A stretch of 34,687 bases of DNA, from positions 1 through 34,687 of the forward strand of contig VFJK01000188.1 of the NCBI GenBank assembly GCA_009886125.1, read 5' to 3'. Under the pieces are notes generated by a model, which was given only the letters and a program-made list of their open reading frames with translations, was not told the DNA's origin and made no database searches. Positions 7,563 through 16,955 of the stretch are shown here, in pieces. The number at the start of each line of letters is the position of its first letter. Position 1 is the stretch's first letter. Position numbers and translations under genes: made by a program. The DNA is from Geobacter sp. Its GTDB lineage: Bacteria > Desulfobacterota > Desulfuromonadia > Geobacterales > DSM-12255.

Positions 7563-9776
7563 CTATCTTTCCTCCAATACCTGCAGCTCGGCATCGGCCT
7601 GGCGGAGACGTTCGGCAATGGCCAGTGCCAGGCGGGCAAAGAGCTGGACGCCGAAGGCCGTGTCAGTCTCGACCTTGCTGTTGAACCGGGCTCGAGACAG
7701 GACGTACAGCTCGCCGGGACATTTGGCCTCGACGTCAGCCGAGCGGATACCGCTGTCCAGAAAAGAGAGCTCGCCGAAAAAGTCGCCACAGCAGATCGTT
7801 GCCAGGTGATGGCGTTTGCCCCCTTCCAGGGGGAGCATGACCCGGACACTGCCGCGCCTGATGATAAAGAGTTCATCCCCCCGGTCCCCATGGGAGAAGA
7901 CCATGTCGCCCTGCGCCAGAGTCATGGTCCTCATGCAGCCTGCCAGCCCTGCCAGCTCAGCTTCACTGAAATCCTGAAACAGCTGGATGTCACGCAGGTC
8001 AAGCAGCGACTCTTCGAATGCCGGTTCAGCGCCGGCTTCTTTCAGGAGCTGGTCTTCCATCCATTCCAGTGCGCTGTCCTGGGTCTCGGCCACCTTCACG
8101 CCGCTCCCTTCCCGGACCAGACCCATCTGGGCCAGGTAGCGTTCGAAGTCGCGCTGTTCGATCAGCCCTGACGGCATGCCGCTGAAGAGGAGCTGTCCGC
8201 CGCGTTCGGCCAGTTGGCTCTGCATCTGCTCAAGGAGGTGGACCGCGGTATAGTCGATGGAGTGGACCAGACGCATGTCGAGCAGCAGGTAGCGACAGCT
8301 GCGCAGATCAGGTTCAAGCTGGCTGAACAGCTGGTCGGTGGTGCCGAAGAAGAGGTTGCCCTGCAGTTCACAGCAGACTGCCCTATCGCCGGCCTGGTTC
8401 AGGATCTCGCGGTCAGCCGGCAGTCGGCGGGTTTTGGATGACATCTGGTTGAGGGAGCGTTTCCGACGGATGACCGAGCCCTGGACCTGGTCACGGATGA
8501 AGAGGAGGATGGCCAGGAAGATCCCTACTCCCGAAGCGGCGATCAGGTCGACGGTCAGGGCGACGATGATGACTCCGGCAATGACGGCAAAGTCGAGCCG
8601 ACCGGCCGGATGACTCAGCAGGTGGAACATGGTACGGTCGAACATCCGCCAGGCGATCACCAGCAGAATACCGGCCAGGGCACCGATCGGCACCCAGGCG
8701 ATCAGCCTTCCCAGCAGCAGTACGGCGAGGATCACACAGCTCCCCTCGATGATGCCGGAGCGGTAGCTGCGACCGCCGCTGGTGATGTTTACCAGAGTCG
8801 GTCCCATCGTTCCGGCACCCGGCATACCTCCTACCAGGAACGAGGTCAGGTTGCCGATCCCTTGACCGATCAGTTCCCGGTTTGAGTTGTGGCGGCTTCG
8901 GGTCAGGGCGTCCAGGCCGACGCAGGTTTTGAGGGTGTCGATGGAGAGGAGGACCGAAAGGGTCAGCGCCGGTACCAGGATGATGTGAAGCGAGGCGATG
9001 CTGAAGGTCTGCAGTGAAGCTGCCCGCCCTGTCAATGACTCAAGAAAAGAGCCGCTGGTCCTGATCGGTCCTATCACCAGCGGGTTTCCCGTCAGAGTGA
9101 ACAGCTCCGGTGAGTAGAGGGCTATGACGAAATAGGCAGCGATGCCTGCGGAAAGACCCAGAATAGCGGCCGGGAGGGTACGGGTAAGCCGTGGTGCCAG
9201 CAGCATGACACCAATGGTTATGATGCCGACCACCAGCCCCTGCCACTTCCAAATGTCTGGCGAGAGCAGGCCGGTGAAGAGGCTGGTCCCTTTGGGAAGT
9301 CCGAACAGCTTGGGAAGCTGGCCGATGGCTATGATCAGGCCGACGGCCGAGAGATAGCCGCTGACTACCTGAAAGGGGATGAATTTTATCAGCCGGCCGC
9401 CGCCGATCAGGCCGTAAAAGATCTGCAGCAGAGCTGCCAGAAGGGCGGTGAGCGCCATCAGCGGCAGGATTATCCCGGCATCTGCCGTTCCGGGTCTTTC
9501 TGCAAGTATGCCGGCGATAAAGGCGGTAAGGACCGCGGCAGCCGGAGCACAGGGGGCTGAGATCAGTCCCGCGGTCCGGCCGCACAGTGGGGCGACAATA
9601 CCGATCGCCGCCGCTCCCAGCAATCCGGCCATGGCTCCCTGGCCGGCATATTCCGCTCCCAGGGACGTGTACACCAGGATGCCGAAGGCAACGGAAGAGG
9701 GCATCGCGACCAGCATGGCGGCAAGGCCGCCCCACAGGTCACCTGCCCAGCGGGATGTCGCAGTGTGACTGTCCAT
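7563..9776 (-). CDS. SulP family anion permease with STAS and cyclic-nucleotide-binding domains
   Basis: The 737-aa protein has three parts. Residues about 15-440 form a SulP transporter with some ten to twelve hydrophobic segments and family motifs such as PCAPAAAVLTAF and GGMPGAGTMGPTLVNI. Residues about 455-555 form a STAS domain (LLLDMRLVHSIDYTAVHLLE). Residues about 585-730 form a CRP-type cNMP-binding domain with GDFFGELSFLDSGIRSADVEA, which keeps the Glu and Arg usual for phosphate and ribose contact. Substrate may be sulfate, bicarbonate or another anion and cannot be told from sequence. The third domain implies gating by cAMP, cGMP or a related ligand. It stands alone, convergent with the redox operon. 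Confidence 0.88.
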   Translation of the reverse strand: MDSHTATSRWAGDLWGGLAAMLVAMPSSVAFGILVYTSLGAEYAGQGAMAGLLGAAAIGIVAPLCGRTAGLISAPCAPAAAVLTAFIAGILAERPGTADAGIILPLMALTALLAALLQIFYGLIGGGRLIKFIPFQVVSGYLSAVGLIIAIGQLPKLFGLPKGTSLFTGLLSPDIWKWQGLVVGIITIGVMLLAPRLTRTLPAAILGLSAGIAAYFVIALYSPELFTLTGNPLVIGPIRTSGSFLESLTGRAASLQTFSIASLHIILVPALTLSVLLSIDTLKTCVGLDALTRSRHNSNRELIGQGIGNLTSFLVGGMPGAGTMGPTLVNITSGGRSYRSGIIEGSCVILAVLLLGRLIAWVPIGALAGILLVIAWRMFDRTMFHLLSHPAGRLDFAVIAGVIIVALTVDLIAASGVGIFLAILLFIRDQVQGSVIRRKRSLNQMSSKTRRLPADREILNQAGDRAVCCELQGNLFFGTTDQLFSQLEPDLRSCRYLLLDMRLVHSIDYTAVHLLEQMQSQLAERGGQLLFSGMPSGLIEQRDFERYLAQMGLVREGSGVKVAETQDSALEWMEDQLLKEAGAEPAFEESLLDLRDIQLFQDFSEAELAGLAGCMRTMTLAQGDMVFSHGDRGDELFIIRRGSVRVMLPLEGGKRHHLATICCGDFFGELSFLDSGIRSADVEAKCPGELYVLSRARFNSKVETDTAFGVQLFARLALAIAERLRQADAELQVLEER

Positions 9777-9940
9777 GACTATAGCCTACCTCGGAAGGGT
9801 GGGGTGTCAATACGGCGTCAGGTCGGTTTTCGTTACTATCTCTGCAAGAACGATTTTCATCTGTTCGATATTCATGGTCTGATTCGGTCTTCCATGGTTT
9901 AAAAGTAGAAAGACCTGAGCCTTACGTCAATGATTTTCAC

Positions 9941-9969
9941 TATTTTGCCATGGACAGAACTGATATAAT
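9941..9969 (+). promoter_or_regulatory. extended -10 promoter of the ybgC-ispF genes
   Basis: TGATATAAT at 9961-9969 is an extended -10 element (TGn plus a consensus TATAAT). A weak -35 (TATTTT, 9941-9946) lies 17 bases upstream of it. Transcription would start near 9976, giving a leader of about 27 bases to the ATG at 10003. The rest of the gap 9777-9940 shows no gene; the sulP promoter must lie in it, but no clear box was seen. Confidence 0.5.
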
Positions 9970-10002
9970 ATGTAACACTGTTTGAAAATAATGGGGAATG
10001 CG

Positions 10003-10389
10003 ATGGAGTTCAGGATCTATTATGAGGATACTGATGCCGGAGGGGTTGTTTACCATGCACGGTATCTTGGCTTTTTCGAGCGCGGCAGAACCGAATTTTT
10101 CAGGGATAGAGGGCTTTCAGTCCATCAGCTTCACGAAGAGGGGAGTTTTTTCCCGGTAGTGCGGATGGAGATTGATTTTCGATTTCCCGCTCGGCTCGAT
10201 GACCTTGTCAGGGTCGAAACTGAAATGGTGGAGGCCGGAAAGACATCGTTCATCATGCTGCAGCGTCTGGTCAGGGTCGATGACCATAAACTCCTCGCAG
10301 AGGGGCGGGTCACGCTGGTATGTGTTGACACGGATATGAAGCCGAAACGTCTTCCTCCCCGGATTCAGGAAATAGCTTCAGGTGACTAG
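10003..10389 (+). CDS. ybgC: YbgC-like acyl-CoA thioesterase (4HBT hotdog fold)
   Basis: The 128-aa protein starts MEFRIYYEDTDAGGVVYHA, the signature of the YbgC/4-hydroxybenzoyl-CoA thioesterase family; D11 is the expected catalytic aspartate. YbgC enzymes hydrolyse acyl-CoA thioesters and are often near tol-pal genes, but none are present here. The start at 10003 fits the family; GGGGAA at 9993-9998 is the ribosome binding site, though closely spaced. An ATG at 9991 and a TTG at 9982 are alternatives. It overlaps the next gene by eight bases, which suggests translational coupling. Confidence 0.85.
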   Translation: MEFRIYYEDTDAGGVVYHARYLGFFERGRTEFFRDRGLSVHQLHEEGSFFPVVRMEIDFRFPARLDDLVRVETEMVEAGKTSFIMLQRLVRVDDHKLLAEGRVTLVCVDTDMKPKRLPPRIQEIASGD

Positions 10390-11386
10390 CCCGCTCGTTT
10401 CGATCCTGATGCCGGTAAGGAATGAAGAGCGTTTCCTGAAGAGTGCGCTTGCCTCGATCAGATCACAGAGTTTCAAGCAGTGGGAACTTGTGGTCGTAGA
10501 CGATGGCTCGGTTGATGGCACCTCCGGTATTCTGGAGTCGTTTGCAGCTGATCCACGGGTGAAACTGCTCAAAAATCGCCAAAGTGGACTTGTTGCTGCC
10601 CTGAATTACGGATTATCAGAGTGCAGGGCACCTTTTCTTGCACGGATGGATGGAGATGATGTCATGCATCCGGAGCGGCTGGCAACACAGCTGGGCATAT
10701 TCAGCGCCAACCCTGATGTCGGGCTTGTCGCTTCCTCATTCAGACATTTTCCGCGAGTGTCGATCAAGGTCGGGATGCTTGCCTATGAAGAGTGGCAGAA
10801 CTCGCTCGTAAGCCATGAGCGGATACTGGCTGATCTGTTTGTCGAGTCGCCGTTTGTTCACCCCGGAGTCATGTTCAGGCGGGAGATACTTTCCGCTACC
10901 GGCGGTTATCGCGATATGGGGTGGGCAGAGGATTACGACCTCTGGCTCAGGATGGCAGCTGCCGGAGTACGCTTTGCCAGAACAGAAAAGCCTCTTCTGT
11001 TCTGGCGCGACAGACCGCAGCGTGCAACTCGCACAATGAAAGAGTATTCCTCAGAGGCTTTTCGGCGCTGCAAGATCCACCACTTGCAAAACGGATTTCT
11101 GAACGGAGCTTCAGAGGTGATCCTTGCCGGGGCGGGTAAAGAGGGACGAGCCTGGCAGCGAGTCCTTGCCGAAGTCGGCATCAAAGTCTCTTCCTGGGTG
11201 GATGTGGATCCGAAAAAAAGAGGAATGATCCTTCATGGTGCCAAGGTCGTCGGTGCTGAAGATTTTGCCTCGATCTCAGGCAGAATGCTGGTGACGGTCG
11301 GGACACGCGGTGCGAGAGCCGGAATAAGGGAGTGGGCTGCCAAAGCCGGCTTTAAAGATGGTTCGGATTTCATCTGCGTTACGTAA
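10382..11386 (+). CDS. family 2 glycosyltransferase with C-terminal Rossmann-like domain
   Basis: Of the 334 residues, about 1-210 are a GT-A fold family 2 glycosyltransferase: VSILMPVRNEE, then VVVDDGSVDGT (nucleotide-sugar binding) and ARMDGDDVMHPERL (DxD-type metal motif), followed by WAEDYDLWLRM. The last 90 residues look like a separate nucleotide-binding fold, with VILAGAGKEGRAWQ and VTVGTRGARAGIREW. That is reminiscent of the N-terminal part of PglD-type sugar acyltransferases, but no catalytic acyltransferase repeat is present. The GTG start overlaps the end of the thioesterase. No membrane segment is seen. The sugar donor and acceptor are unknown. Confidence 0.8.
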   Translation: MTSPLVSILMPVRNEERFLKSALASIRSQSFKQWELVVVDDGSVDGTSGILESFAADPRVKLLKNRQSGLVAALNYGLSECRAPFLARMDGDDVMHPERLATQLGIFSANPDVGLVASSFRHFPRVSIKVGMLAYEEWQNSLVSHERILADLFVESPFVHPGVMFRREILSATGGYRDMGWAEDYDLWLRMAAAGVRFARTEKPLLFWRDRPQRATRTMKEYSSEAFRRCKIHHLQNGFLNGASEVILAGAGKEGRAWQRVLAEVGIKVSSWVDVDPKKRGMILHGAKVVGAEDFASISGRMLVTVGTRGARAGIREWAAKAGFKDGSDFICVT

Positions 11387-11429
11387 GATTCGATCTGCAG
11401 ACAGCGGATGTGAATGAAAGGAACAGACG

Positions 11430-12128
11430 TTGAAAAGAGTTGTCTTGATACCTGCCGCCGGAATGGGGAAGCGGATGGGGGCTTCGCTAAACAAGCAGTA
11501 TCTGCTTCTTGATGGAAAGCCGATCCTGGCTCATACACTGGAGCTTTTTCAGAAGGCTGATTTTATCGATGAGATCTATCCGATAGTCCCTTCTGAAGAG
11601 ATCGAATACTGCCGCATCCATGTAGTCGAAAAATACGGTCTGGACAAGGTGGTTCAGATAATCGCCGGTGGGGCGGAACGGCAAAATTCCGTGCTCAACG
11701 GGCTTCGGGCTATAGATGCTTCTGAAGATGATGTTATACTGATCCATGATGGAGTCCGGCCGTTTGTCCCGCTGCATGCTGTTCAGCGCTCCATAGAGAT
11801 CGCTCTTGAGTTTGACGGAGCGGTGACTGCAGTCCCGGTCAAAGATACGGTCAAAGTTGTCAAGGATGCCATGGTGGTCGCGACCCCGGCCAGGGAATCA
11901 CTCTGGCTGGCCCAGACTCCGCAGACATTCAGGTATGCAGCCATACGTTCTGCCCATGAGCTTGCAGATTCCGAGGGTTTTTCAGGGACAGACGATGCAT
12001 CGCTTCTGGAGAGGATGGGAAAGAAAGTCCACGTGGTCATTGGTGATTACCGGAATATAAAGATTACGACGCCGGAGGACCTGATCCTGGCGCAAGCTTT
12101 TCTGAACGCAGCCACAATTCAGCGCTAA
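11430..12128 (+). CDS. ispD: 2-C-methyl-D-erythritol 4-phosphate cytidylyltransferase
   Basis: The 232-aa protein is full-length IspD of the MEP isoprenoid pathway, making CDP-methylerythritol from MEP and CTP. Family motifs are [18 protein letters not shown] (CTP-binding glycine-rich loop with Arg and Lys), [23 protein letters not shown] and TDDASLLE. Translation starts at TTG 11430, with AAAGGA seven bases upstream; no ATG fits the family N-terminus ([11 protein letters not shown]). ispF follows on the same strand. Confidence 0.93.
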   Translation: MKRVVLIPAAGMGKRMGASLNKQYLLLDGKPILAHTLELFQKADFIDEIYPIVPSEEIEYCRIHVVEKYGLDKVVQIIAGGAERQNSVLNGLRAIDASEDDVILIHDGVRPFVPLHAVQRSIEIALEFDGAVTAVPVKDTVKVVKDAMVVATPARESLWLAQTPQTFRYAAIRSAHELADSEGFSGTDDASLLERMGKKVHVVIGDYRNIKITTPEDLILAQAFLNAATIQR

Positions 12129-12151
12129 CTTCGTTGGCAACTTATAAATCT

Positions 12152-12226
12152 AACCCCCCTCAGTCCCCCCTTGTCAGGGGGGAAGACTTTAAGCCTCCCC
12201 TGACAAGGGGAGGTTTGGAGGGGTTT
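12152..12226 (+). repeat. C-rich dispersed inverted repeat in ispD-ispF gap
   Basis: CCCCTTGTCAGGGG (12167-12180) is repeated exactly as its complement at 12197-12210. Flanking runs (AACCCCCCTCAGT and GGTTTGGAGGGGTT) extend the pairing imperfectly. It lies in the 125-base gap before ispF and reads open in the ispF frame, but is not part of the gene. Confidence 0.75.
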
Positions 12227-12253
12227 GCAGGACCGGAGCAACAGGAATTGTCA

Positions 12254-12727
12254 ATGCGGATTGGACATGGTTATGATGTGCACCGGCTGGTGCCGGGGCG
12301 CAGACTGATACTGGGGGGGGTGGATATCCCCCATGAGACCGGGCTGCTGGGGCACTCTGATGCAGATGTGCTGCTGCATGCAATCAGTGATGCGATACTC
12401 GGAGCGATCGGTGAAGGTGATATCGGCAGGCACTTCCCTGATACAGACCCTGCCTACAAAGGGGCTTCAAGTATCAAGCTCCTGAAGCATGTCATGGGGA
12501 TTGCCGTCAGCAGGGGTTACCGGATCGGAAACGTAGATGCGACGATTGTTGCGCAGAAGCCGAAACTTTCACCATTTATACCGCAGATGGCAGAGAATAT
12601 CGCTGAAGCCCTCGGGTGTGAGTGCGACAGGATCAATGTGAAGGCGACGACGACAGAAGAGCTTGGCTTTGCAGGGCGAAAAGAGGGGATAGCGGCATAC
12701 GGAGTAGTACTTCTTGACAGGGAGTAG
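12254..12727 (+). CDS. ispF: 2-C-methyl-D-erythritol 2,4-cyclodiphosphate synthase
   Basis: The 157-aa protein is a typical full-length Isp[11 protein letters not shown] holds the metal ligands D8 and H10. [23 protein letters not shown] and the C-terminal [10 protein letters not shown] are family motifs. It converts CDP-methylerythritol 2-phosphate to the cyclic diphosphate, the step two after IspD. The ATG at 12254 with AGGAA at 12243-12247 is certain; the 40 codons upstream in the same frame are repeat DNA. Confidence 0.95.
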   Translation: MRIGHGYDVHRLVPGRRLILGGVDIPHETGLLGHSDADVLLHAISDAILGAIGEGDIGRHFPDTDPAYKGASSIKLLKHVMGIAVSRGYRIGNVDATIVAQKPKLSPFIPQMAENIAEALGCECDRINVKATTTEELGFAGRKEGIAAYGVVLLDRE

Positions 12728-12736
12728 ATAATAAAA

Positions 12737-14590
12737 GTGTTTCTGAACATTCTTATCATACACCAGAACGAGGAGTTTTGCGGGTCTCTCAGCCGCTTTC
12801 TTGTCTCGGAAGGTCATACGGCACTCTGCGTCAGCAGTGAAAAGGGCCAGTTGAACAACGCTCTGGAAACCCACTACGATCTTATCGTGATCGAGGTCTC
12901 GATGCCTGAACTCACGGCGATAGAGATCGTGAACCGGCTTCACCGGAGCTCTTCTTCCCGGCATATACCGGTTATTGTGATCTCTGATTTCCCGGAACTT
13001 GAATTCGAGCTTCTCAATATCTTCGATTTCATCTGCAAGCCTTTAGACACCGGCCGTTTACGCGAAGACCTCACTATCCTTTCTGCTGGGAGGAAGAAGC
13101 GTGCCTCTGTCGCCAGGCAGCAGCTTACCCAGGAGGAGCATCTGCAGTTTCATGACTATCTGATCCTGCACTCCGGGCTGCACTTTGAGCGGCACAATAT
13201 CAAGATGCTGGAGCGAGGTCTTGAAAGCAGAATGGCGTCCCTCAGGATCAATTCGTTCAGCGACTATTTCAAATATCTGGAGCTGAACAGGGAGCGGCGC
13301 AAGGAACTTCAGAAGCTTCTTCAGTTCCTTGCAGTCGGTGAAACGTTCTTCTTCCGTTATCAGGCACATTTCGAGGCCCTTAAAAAGGTGGTTACCCCTG
13401 GACTGATAGCGGCCGGAAACCGGAAGATCAGGATATTCTCTGCCGGCTGTTCGACAGGGGAAGAGCCTTACTCGATTGCCATGGCGATCATGGATGAACT
13501 TCCTGACTGGAAGAAGCGTGATATCAGGATTTACGCTACTGACATAAACAGCCGCTCTCTCAGACGGGCACGAGACGGGGTGTACAATGCCTGGAAGCTC
13601 AGGGTGACGGATAATGCCTGCATCGAGCGCTATTTCTCCCGGGTCGGTGAAAGTTATGTAGTCAAAGATGAGGTAAAGTCTCTGATAGACTTCTCATATC
13701 TGAACCTTCAGTCACCTGAACAGCTCCCGGAAAGCACGTTTGATATCATATTCTGCCGGAATGTCATGATCTACTTTACAACTGCCACGACCAAAAAAGT
13801 GGTGGAGAGGTTCTCTGCAGCATTGAACCCCGGAGGATTCCTTTTTCTCGGGCATTCGGAGACTCTTTCAAATATCTCCTCGAAGTTCGACAGGCATATA
13901 TGGTCCGGCGGCTTTTATTATACCAAAAAGAGCGAGACCTCTGTCCAGGTGGAAAAGCCTCTGGTCAGGAGTCAGCTCCCCGCCCAGGCTAAAATCGACA
14001 ATAAGCCGGCCGAAACGCAGCAGCTTTCAGGAAAAAGTCCAACGAGCACTGTTCTTCAGGACGAAAAACCGGATATCAATGCACTTTTTACAAAAGGCCT
14101 GAATCTCATGCACCGGGGTAAATATTCTGAAGCTTACGAGCTGTTCAGGAAGTTGTTGGAGATCAAGCCTGACCATATCTGGGCTATTATGGCACAAGGG
14201 GAGATCCATCTTGTTGGCGGGAGGCCTGAAGAGGCTCTGAGCTGCTTCAACCAGGCTCTTGTCCTGGATGATCTTCTGGCGGAGGGGTATTTTCTCCGGG
14301 GGCTTCTTTTCGAGATGCGGGACAGAATCAATGAGGCTTTTGAAGAGTACCGCAAGGCGGTACTGCTGAAAATGGATTTTGTCATGCCTCACTACAATCT
14401 CGGCAAGCTGTATTTCCGATCAGGGGATGCACGGTCCTCTTCGAGAGAGTTGAAAAACAGTCTCAAAATGCTGGAAAAGGCGGGGAGAGAAAAGATAATC
14501 CCGTTTTCAGGAGGGCTTACCAGAGAGGTTTTTCTTGAGCAGCTCCGCAGCGAAATAACGATGGTCGAGACAGTGCTAACGGATTCATAA
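12737..14590 (+). CDS. cheR: CheR-type protein methyltransferase with degenerate receiver and TPR domains
   Basis: The 617-aa protein has three parts. Residues 1-115 form a receiver-like domain lacking the usual N-terminal Asp pair (IIHQNEE) and with Glu (E53, VIEVSMPE) at the phosphorylation position. Residues about 130-395 form CheR, with the SAM-binding AGCSTGEEPYSIAMA and FCRNVMIYF. Residues about 440-600 carry TPR repeats (ALFTKGLNLMHRGKYSEAYELF and successors). CheR methylates glutamates of chemoreceptors; TPR-bearing versions such as WspC usually serve alternative-function systems. The GTG start has GGGAG twelve bases upstream, which is loose. It is the first gene of the chemosensory operon. 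Confidence 0.88.
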   Translation: MFLNILIIHQNEEFCGSLSRFLVSEGHTALCVSSEKGQLNNALETHYDLIVIEVSMPELTAIEIVNRLHRSSSSRHIPVIVISDFPELEFELLNIFDFICKPLDTGRLREDLTILSAGRKKRASVARQQLTQEEHLQFHDYLILHSGLHFERHNIKMLERGLESRMASLRINSFSDYFKYLELNRERRKELQKLLQFLAVGETFFFRYQAHFEALKKVVTPGLIAAGNRKIRIFSAGCSTGEEPYSIAMAIMDELPDWKKRDIRIYATDINSRSLRRARDGVYNAWKLRVTDNACIERYFSRVGESYVVKDEVKSLIDFSYLNLQSPEQLPESTFDIIFCRNVMIYFTTATTKKVVERFSAALNPGGFLFLGHSETLSNISSKFDRHIWSGGFYYTKKSETSVQVEKPLVRSQLPAQAKIDNKPAETQQLSGKSPTSTVLQDEKPDINALFTKGLNLMHRGKYSEAYELFRKLLEIKPDHIWAIMAQGEIHLVGGRPEEALSCFNQALVLDDLLAEGYFLRGLLFEMRDRINEAFEEYRKAVLLKMDFVMPHYNLGKLYFRSGDARSSSRELKNSLKMLEKAGREKIIPFSGGLTREVFLEQLRSEITMVETVLTDS

Positions 14591-14602
14591 GAGAGGTGGG
14601 TA

Positions 14603-15139
14603 ATGTCTGAGAACAGTGGATATGATATACGCTCGATCCTCAATGAGATGCGGGAGGAGTATTGGCAGGGCCTCTCAGAGAAAGTCGAGGTTCAGGATGA
14701 TCTGCTTGAATGCATAACCTTTATTCTTGGAGGAGAGACATATGCATTTGAAACAGGGTACGCGTCTGAAGTCATACGGGTTCCGAAACTGATCAGGGTC
14801 CCAGGTGTGCAGGGCTTGATATCCGGTATTTTTAACCTTAGAGGAGAGATCATTGCGGCAATGGACATACGGTCACTTCTGGGGATCCCTTTGCTGCCGA
14901 TCGATGCCGCTGCCCGGATAATAGTCATCAAGAGTGAAAGTTTTACAACCGGTATCATCGTTGAGTCTGTACGCGGTGTTCATCCGCTTCCGCTGGAGCA
15001 GTTCGAAGCGGTTGTCAAGTCAGTCGACCAGTCTGCACGCGAGTTCCTGCGTGGGCAGATAAACCTTGATGGAGAGATGACCGTTCTGCTCGACCTCAAG
15101 AGACTGCTTGCCTCTCCGTCACTCATTGTCGATAACTGA
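14603..15139 (+). CDS. cheW: CheW-like coupling protein
   Basis: The 178-aa protein contains a single CheW domain from about residue 35 (ECITFILGGETYAFE, GLISGIFNLRGEIIAAMDIRSLLG, INLDGEMTVLLDLKRLL). An N-terminal extension of about 35 charged residues is longer than in minimal CheW proteins. It couples the receptor (next gene) to CheA. AGAGGTGGG precedes the ATG. It lies 12 bases after cheR. Confidence 0.9.
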   Translation: MSENSGYDIRSILNEMREEYWQGLSEKVEVQDDLLECITFILGGETYAFETGYASEVIRVPKLIRVPGVQGLISGIFNLRGEIIAAMDIRSLLGIPLLPIDAAARIIVIKSESFTTGIIVESVRGVHPLPLEQFEAVVKSVDQSAREFLRGQINLDGEMTVLLDLKRLLASPSLIVDN

Positions 15140-15172
15140 TGCAGGATTAAATTTATAAATAAGGAGTCAGTC

Positions 15173-16909
15173 ATGTCTGAAAAGCTCTCAATAAAGATCG
15201 CCGGGATTCTGATAATGGTCATGATTGTGATCATGTCGGTTTTCACCTTATATTTCGTTAACTCCAGAAGCAAGAACATGGAGGAGGAACTTCTCTCCAA
15301 AGGGAGGATAGAGGCGCTTTCCGGTGCCAAGGTCATGGAGCAGGTGATCGAGGAGCAACTGAACAGCGGCAAGTTGAAACTGGAAGATGTCTTTGACGTA
15401 AATTATATTCCGATTCCCAATACTGATCCGCAGAAATACCATACGAAATATGACAGCATTATCGATAAGTCGATACTTGAGATCCAGGATGAATATCTGA
15501 AAGACGATGAGGTCGTTTTTGCGGTCCTGGTCGACAGAAACGGGTATCTCCCTACCCATAACAGCAAATATTCAAAACCGCTGACCGGAGACAAGGAGAA
15601 GGACAAGGTCGGCAACAGGACAAAGCGGCTTTTCAACGATCCGGTCGGGCTGGCTGCGGCAAAGAACGAAAAGGAGCTGCTGAAGCAGGTCTATGCAAGG
15701 GATACGGGTGAAAAGATGTGGGACATCTCTGCACCGGTCTTTGTGAAGGGAAAGCACTGGGGGGGGTTCCGGATCGGTTTCTCCATGCTGAAGACCGAAA
15801 AAAAGATAGCTGAACTGAAGATGCAGATTATTGGCGCGATGCTGCTGATGCTGATTGCTACCAGCTTTACGATCTATTTTGTCGTGAGCCGTTACACAAA
15901 GCCTTTGCTCCGCCTTACCGAGACAGCCCGCCGGATAGCTGACGGGAATCTTGATGAAGAAGTGCCGGTAGAAAGCCGGGATGAGATCGGGAAGCTTGCA
16001 GAGGCCTTCAACAAGATGACGACCGTCATTGTGAAGAACCTGAAGGTAGAGGTTGAGAAGAGCAATCGCCTGATGGCATCGATCAAGGATGCGATAGTCC
16101 ACCTCTCAAGCTCGGCAAACGAGATGATGGCGATAAGCGTTCAGCAGTCTTCAGGCTCTACTGAGCAGGCAGCAGCGGTACAGGAGGTGACTACCACCTC
16201 GGAAGAGATCGCTATAACCGCAAAGCAGATAACCTCGAATGCCCAATCAGTAGAGAGGATGGCTGAATCGACGAGCGAGAGCTGCCATGTCGGCACCGGT
16301 GAAGTCACCAATGCGATCAACGGTATGTCGATCCTGAAACAGCAGGTTCAGGGGATAGCAACCAGTATGCTGAAGCTTGGCGATAACAGCCAGAAGATCG
16401 GCGGGATTGTCGAGATCATCGACGAGATCAGCGACCAGACGAACCTGCTTGCGCTGAATGCTGCAATCGAGGCGGCTGGTGCAGGTGAGGCCGGGAAAAG
16501 GTTTGCCATAGTCGCTCAGGAGGTACGCCGTCTTGCCGAGCGGACTGTTGAGGCGACCAGACAGATCAAAGGGCTGATCGAAGAGATCCAGAAGGCGACA
16601 AATTCAACGATAATGGTCACTGAAGAGGGTACAAAAGCAGTTGACTCGGCAGCGCATCTGGTTGACAAGGTGCAGCTCTCTTTTGACAGCATTATCGGCC
16701 TGGTAGAGGAGACGGCCCGTTCTGCCAAAGAGATCACTTTTTCTACTCAGCAGCAGACATCTGCCTGCGAGCAGATGGCAGAGACGATGACCGAAGTGCG
16801 CGATGTTGCCCAGCAGGTTGCCGGCAGCGCCAGAGAGACCGAACGAGCTATAACCGAGATAATAGCGCTGACGGAAAAACTTCAGACCCTGTCTGAGGAA
16901 GATGCCTGA
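15173..16909 (+). CDS. methyl-accepting chemotaxis protein
   Basis: The 578-aa protein has membrane segments at about 8-28 and 217-238 that bracket a periplasmic sensor of about 185 residues ([32 protein letters not shown]). This is a Cache/PAS-like ligand-binding type without a CxxCH heme motif. A HAMP domain ([24 protein letters not shown]) follows, then a long signalling coiled coil with the hairpin tip [21 protein letters not shown]. No NWETF-type pentapeptide for CheR/CheB docking is at the C-terminus, which agrees with use of a TPR-equipped CheR. The ligand is unknown. Confidence 0.9.
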   Translation: MSEKLSIKIAGILIMVMIVIMSVFTLYFVNSRSKNMEEELLSKGRIEALSGAKVMEQVIEEQLNSGKLKLEDVFDVNYIPIPNTDPQKYHTKYDSIIDKSILEIQDEYLKDDEVVFAVLVDRNGYLPTHNSKYSKPLTGDKEKDKVGNRTKRLFNDPVGLAAAKNEKELLKQVYARDTGEKMWDISAPVFVKGKHWGGFRIGFSMLKTEKKIAELKMQIIGAMLLMLIATSFTIYFVVSRYTKPLLRLTETARRIADGNLDEEVPVESRDEIGKLAEAFNKMTTVIVKNLKVEVEKSNRLMASIKDAIVHLSSSANEMMAISVQQSSGSTEQAAAVQEVTTTSEEIAITAKQITSNAQSVERMAESTSESCHVGTGEVTNAINGMSILKQQVQGIATSMLKLGDNSQKIGGIVEIIDEISDQTNLLALNAAIEAAGAGEAGKRFAIVAQEVRRLAERTVEATRQIKGLIEEIQKATNSTIMVTEEGTKAVDSAAHLVDKVQLSFDSIIGLVEETARSAKEITFSTQQQTSACEQMAETMTEVRDVAQQVAGSARETERAITEIIALTEKLQTLSEEDA

Positions 16910-16955
16910 AATATTCATCTGCTAACTGACCACAAGATTTTGTAAAGGGATATCA

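Noticed and set aside
7449-8171. Long plus-strand open frame (240 codons) opposite sulP
   Set aside because: It is the complement of the well-supported STAS/cNMP coding region, shows no domain, and exists because high G+C coding DNA often leaves the opposite strand open.
9945-9969. TTGCCA as -35 box for TATAAT upstream of ybgC
   Set aside because: The spacing is only 14 bases or less; the extended -10 reading explains the site better.
12134-12253. 40-codon N-terminal extension of ispF
   Set aside because: It translates the C-rich inverted repeat; the family start and ribosome binding site are at 12254.
15280-15820. Heme-binding sensor in the MCP periplasmic domain, as in some Geobacter receptors
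   Set aside because: There is no CxxCH motif in the domain.
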